A DNA stretch of 7,360 nucleotides. Origin: JBDZUZ01 sp040255445. Its GTDB lineage: Bacteria; Planctomycetota; Phycisphaerae; Phycisphaerales; UBA1924. The stretch's first letter is position 1. Each line of letters opens with the position of its first letter. The position numbers and the translations under genes are program-made. This document shows positions 5,473 to 7,360 of the stretch, piece by piece. The DNA lies in assembly GCA_040255445.1 (NCBI GenBank), contig JBDZUZ010000170.1, positions 1 to 7,360 on the forward strand, written 5' to 3'. Below the pieces are notes generated by a model. It was not told where the DNA came from and made no database searches. It worked only from the letters and a program-made list of their open reading frames with translations.

Positions 5473-7109
5473 TGGCGGGCGAAGCGCACACGCTCGAACC
5501 AGACAGCCCGGCCCGGCGGCCGTTCATGGCCTTCGCGTCATCGTGGGTGGCCGCGGCGTGGCTCATCGCCGGTGTGACGGTCGCGCGGATCGTGTACATC
5601 GCGTTCCTGTGCCCATTCAACCTGATCGAAGATGAAGCCCACTACTGGGAGTGGGCCCGCCGCCTCGAGTGGTCGTACTACAGCAAGGGCCCGGGCGTAG
5701 GCTGGACGATCGCCCTCTCCCGCGCGGTGCTGGGCGACAGCGAGTTCGCCGTGCGGCTCCCCGCCGCGCTCGCCTCGGTCGTGACGGCCACTTGCCTCTG
5801 GCTCCTCGCCCGCGACATCACGCGGAGCGGTCGGGTCGCCTTCCTCACCGTCGTCTGCTACTTCCTCACGCCGCTCTTCCAGGCCAGCGGCATCATCATG
5901 ACCATCGATGGACCGTACAGCGCGTGCTGGGCGCTCGCAGCGCTCGCGGCGTGGCGAGCGATCGCCGATGACCGCCGCGGCTGGTGGCTCGTCCTGGGCG
6001 TTGCGCTGGGGCTGGGCCTGATGTACAAGTACACCATCCTCCTCGCCGCGCCCGGCATCATCGCGCTGCTGCTGATGGCCCCGCGCTCCGCCGCGGTCTC
6101 GCGAAGGCCCGGCGCCCGCTGGCCCTGGGTGTTTGGCGGCCTGTGCCTCATGCTCGCCGGCCTCGCGCCGATCGCGGTCTGGAACGCGCAGCACGACTGG
6201 GTCACCGTGCGGCACCTCCTCGGCCATCTGGGTGTCAAGGGCGGCGACATGCCCGTCGTGCAGGGAACCGGCGGCGGCTGGAAGTACGAACCCCGCTGGA
6301 CGCTCGAGTTCATCGGCACACAGATCGGCCTCGTCGGCCCGCTCCTGATCGTCATGATCGCGGGCGCGATCACGACACTCCGCCGGCCCGCGGAACAACC
6401 GCGCGAGCGGCTCGGCGGCCGCTACCTCGTCGCCATGGCCGCGCCGATTCTTCTCTTCTACCTCGCGGTGAGCTTCGTGACCGGGCCCGAGGGCAACTGG
6501 GCCATGGCCGCGTACATCACGCTCTTCATCGTCGCCGCCCAGCGCATCACCGAGCGGATGGACCTGTGGTTCGCCGGTGTGCGGCGTTTCGGGGTGACCG
6601 CGACCCGCGCAATGTGGCACGCGACGCTGGTTGTCGGCCTCGCGACCGGGCTGATCGCGCCGCGGCTGGACCTCCTCGCGAAGATCCCGGAGATCGGCAA
6701 GCTCGTCCCCCTCGGCCGCGTGACGGGCGCGGAAGAGATGGCCCGCGATGTCGAACGGCTGCTGGAAGAGCTCCGCGTCGAGACCGGGCTCGAGCCCTTC
6801 GTGATCTCCCAGCACTACGGCCGCGCCAGCCAGCTCGCCTTCTATATGAAAGGCCGGCCGACGGTCTACTCCGCCAGCAGCCTGATCGGCGGCGGCCGCA
6901 AGACCCAGTACGACATGTGGAGCCAGACCGACCTGCGGCTCGATCATGGATTGCAGGGCCGCCCCGCGGTCGTCATCGGCGGCGATGATGCGATCTGGAC
7001 CGGGCCCTTCGAGCGCGTCGAAACCGTGGGCCGGCTCGAGGGCGACCGAAAGCGCGGGCGCGATGCCCACAAGGCGTACGGCTACACCGGCGTGTGGCCG
7101 CGGAACTAG
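5472..7109 (+). CDS. GT39 (ArnT/PMT-like) membrane glycosyltransferase
   Basis: This 545-residue polytopic protein resembles the GT39/PMT_2 group, which transfers a sugar from a polyprenyl-phosphate carrier to lipid A, another lipid or protein on the periplasmic face. The first loop carries the acidic catalytic motif LIEDEAHYWEWARRLEWSYY (51-70), followed by SKGPGVGW, close to the DEAYYW...H.P..aW pattern of ArnT-like proteins. TIDGPYSACWALA (144-156) matches the second conserved Asp region. About ten or eleven hydrophobic segments lie between 25 and 396. A C-terminal soluble part (about 400-545) contains HYGRASQLAFYMKGRP (448-463), typical of the group. ATG 5472 shares its A with the TGA of the permease gene (TGATG), so translation is probably coupled; no separate Shine-Dalgarno is seen. 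The frame stays open upstream to 4785 inside the permease gene, but that part is an arginine/alanine-rich out-of-frame shadow. Donor and acceptor cannot be told from sequence. Confidence 0.85.
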   Translation: MAGEAHTLEPDSPARRPFMAFASSWVAAAWLIAGVTVARIVYIAFLCPFNLIEDEAHYWEWARRLEWSYYSKGPGVGWTIALSRAVLGDSEFAVRLPAALASVVTATCLWLLARDITRSGRVAFLTVVCYFLTPLFQASGIIMTIDGPYSACWALAALAAWRAIADDRRGWWLVLGVALGLGLMYKYTILLAAPGIIALLLMAPRSAAVSRRPGARWPWVFGGLCLMLAGLAPIAVWNAQHDWVTVRHLLGHLGVKGGDMPVVQGTGGGWKYEPRWTLEFIGTQIGLVGPLLIVMIAGAITTLRRPAEQPRERLGGRYLVAMAAPILLFYLAVSFVTGPEGNWAMAAYITLFIVAAQRITERMDLWFAGVRRFGVTATRAMWHATLVVGLATGLIAPRLDLLAKIPEIGKLVPLGRVTGAEEMARDVERLLEELRVETGLEPFVISQHYGRASQLAFYMKGRPTVYSASSLIGGGRKTQYDMWSQTDLRLDHGLQGRPAVVIGGDDAIWTGPFERVETVGRLEGDRKRGRDAHKAYGYTGVWPRN

Positions 7110-7111
7110 GA

Positions 7112-7360
7112 ATGAGCAAAGCGGCTCCCAACCCGACCCAATCAGCTGCGCAGTCGTCGGCCCAGCCCGCGGCCGCGCCGGTCGCCCCGTGGATGCGCTA
7201 CCTCTCCCCCCACGCCCGCAGTGTCCGCCAGCTCCGCTGGATGCTCCTCGCCCTCGCCGCGCTCCTCGTCATCCTGCTCTTCTCGCTGCTCGACCGCTGG
7301 ATCTGGCGCACCGTGACGCTCTCTCCCGAGCGGTTCGCCGAGGTCTCCCGCAAGGACTGG
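7112..7360 (+). CDS. N-terminus of a membrane protein, function unknown (partial)
   Basis: An open frame runs from ATG 7112 through the window edge (83 codons, no stop). It starts with a flexible Ala/Pro/Gln/Ser-rich stretch (about 4-26), then a basic segment, then one clear hydrophobic helix at about 43-60 (WMLLALAALLVILLFSLL), followed by DRWIWRTVTLSPERFAEVSR. Positive residues before the helix favour a cytoplasmic N-terminus. ATG 7112 lies two bases after the glycosyltransferase stop, with an AGGA abutting it that is too close to be an ideal Shine-Dalgarno, so coupling to the preceding gene is likely. I do not recognise a domain. A PAP2-type lipid phosphatase would suit the neighbourhood and the start of the chain, but that is a guess; the catalytic part would lie beyond the window. 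Confidence 0.7.
   Translation, partial: MSKAAPNPTQSAAQSSAQPAAAPVAPWMRYLSPHARSVRQLRWMLLALAALLVILLFSLLDRWIWRTVTLSPERFAEVSRKDW

Noticed and set aside
5538..7070. A 510-codon open frame on the - strand opposite the glycosyltransferase gene
   Set aside because: Same cause: a charged, low-complexity composition with no motif, against a clear GT39 gene on the + strand.
1..7360. CRISPR array, insertion sequence, tRNA/rRNA gene, riboswitch or phage element
   Set aside because: No spaced repeats, terminal inverted repeats, transposase motifs or recognisable RNA gene sequence were seen. Coding genes fill nearly all of the window and the largest gap is 45 bases.

Overview
The window is G+C-rich and densely coded, with every supported gene on the + strand and intergenic gaps of 45 bases or less. 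Gene content and order (ybeY, a CNNM/CBS-pair membrane protein, cysS, an LptF/LptG-type permease, a GT39-type membrane glycosyltransferase, then another membrane protein), scarce Shine-Dalgarno sequences, and a YbeY with a TTDVLTFD box and a GHDDHD metal site suggest a Gram-negative-type bacterium of the Planctomycetota, perhaps a Phycisphaerae relative. The taxonomy is an inference from protein style; no rRNA or other marker is present.

Layout. Bases 2-67 may be the tail of an upstream gene. Its stop overlaps a possible TTG start of ybeY inside a perfect-length 4 x 15-base tandem repeat (55-114). ybeY (to 684) encodes the rRNA-maturation endoribonuclease. A HlyC/CorC-type protein (700-2052) follows, starting at TTG behind a clear GGAGG. 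cysS (2071-3693) encodes a long cysteinyl-tRNA synthetase with an enlarged catalytic core. After a 45-base gap comes an LptF/LptG-family permease (3739 or 3751-5472) with an unusually large soluble domain. Its stop overlaps, by one base, the start of an ArnT/PMT-like glycosyltransferase (5472-7109). Two bases later a further membrane protein (7112 onward) begins and runs off the window.

How the genes fit together. The first half is housekeeping: ribosome/RNA maturation, a membrane ion-transport or CBS protein, and tRNA charging. The second half reads as a translationally coupled envelope-lipid unit: a permease of the lipopolysaccharide-export family, a polyprenyl-phosphate-sugar-dependent glycosyltransferase, and a third membrane protein of unknown function. 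The two genes that follow a real intergenic gap (cysS and the permease gene) lack a Shine-Dalgarno but carry a TA(C/T)CAT hexamer 8-10 bases before the start codon, which raises the possibility of leaderless or near-leaderless transcripts.

I found no RNA genes, CRISPR array, insertion sequence or phage element. I see no convincing undescribed multi-gene system. The points most worth following are the altered active-site residues of YbeY, the repeat at its start, the eroded CNNM motifs, the CysRS insertion, and the TANCAT/start-codon arrangement.
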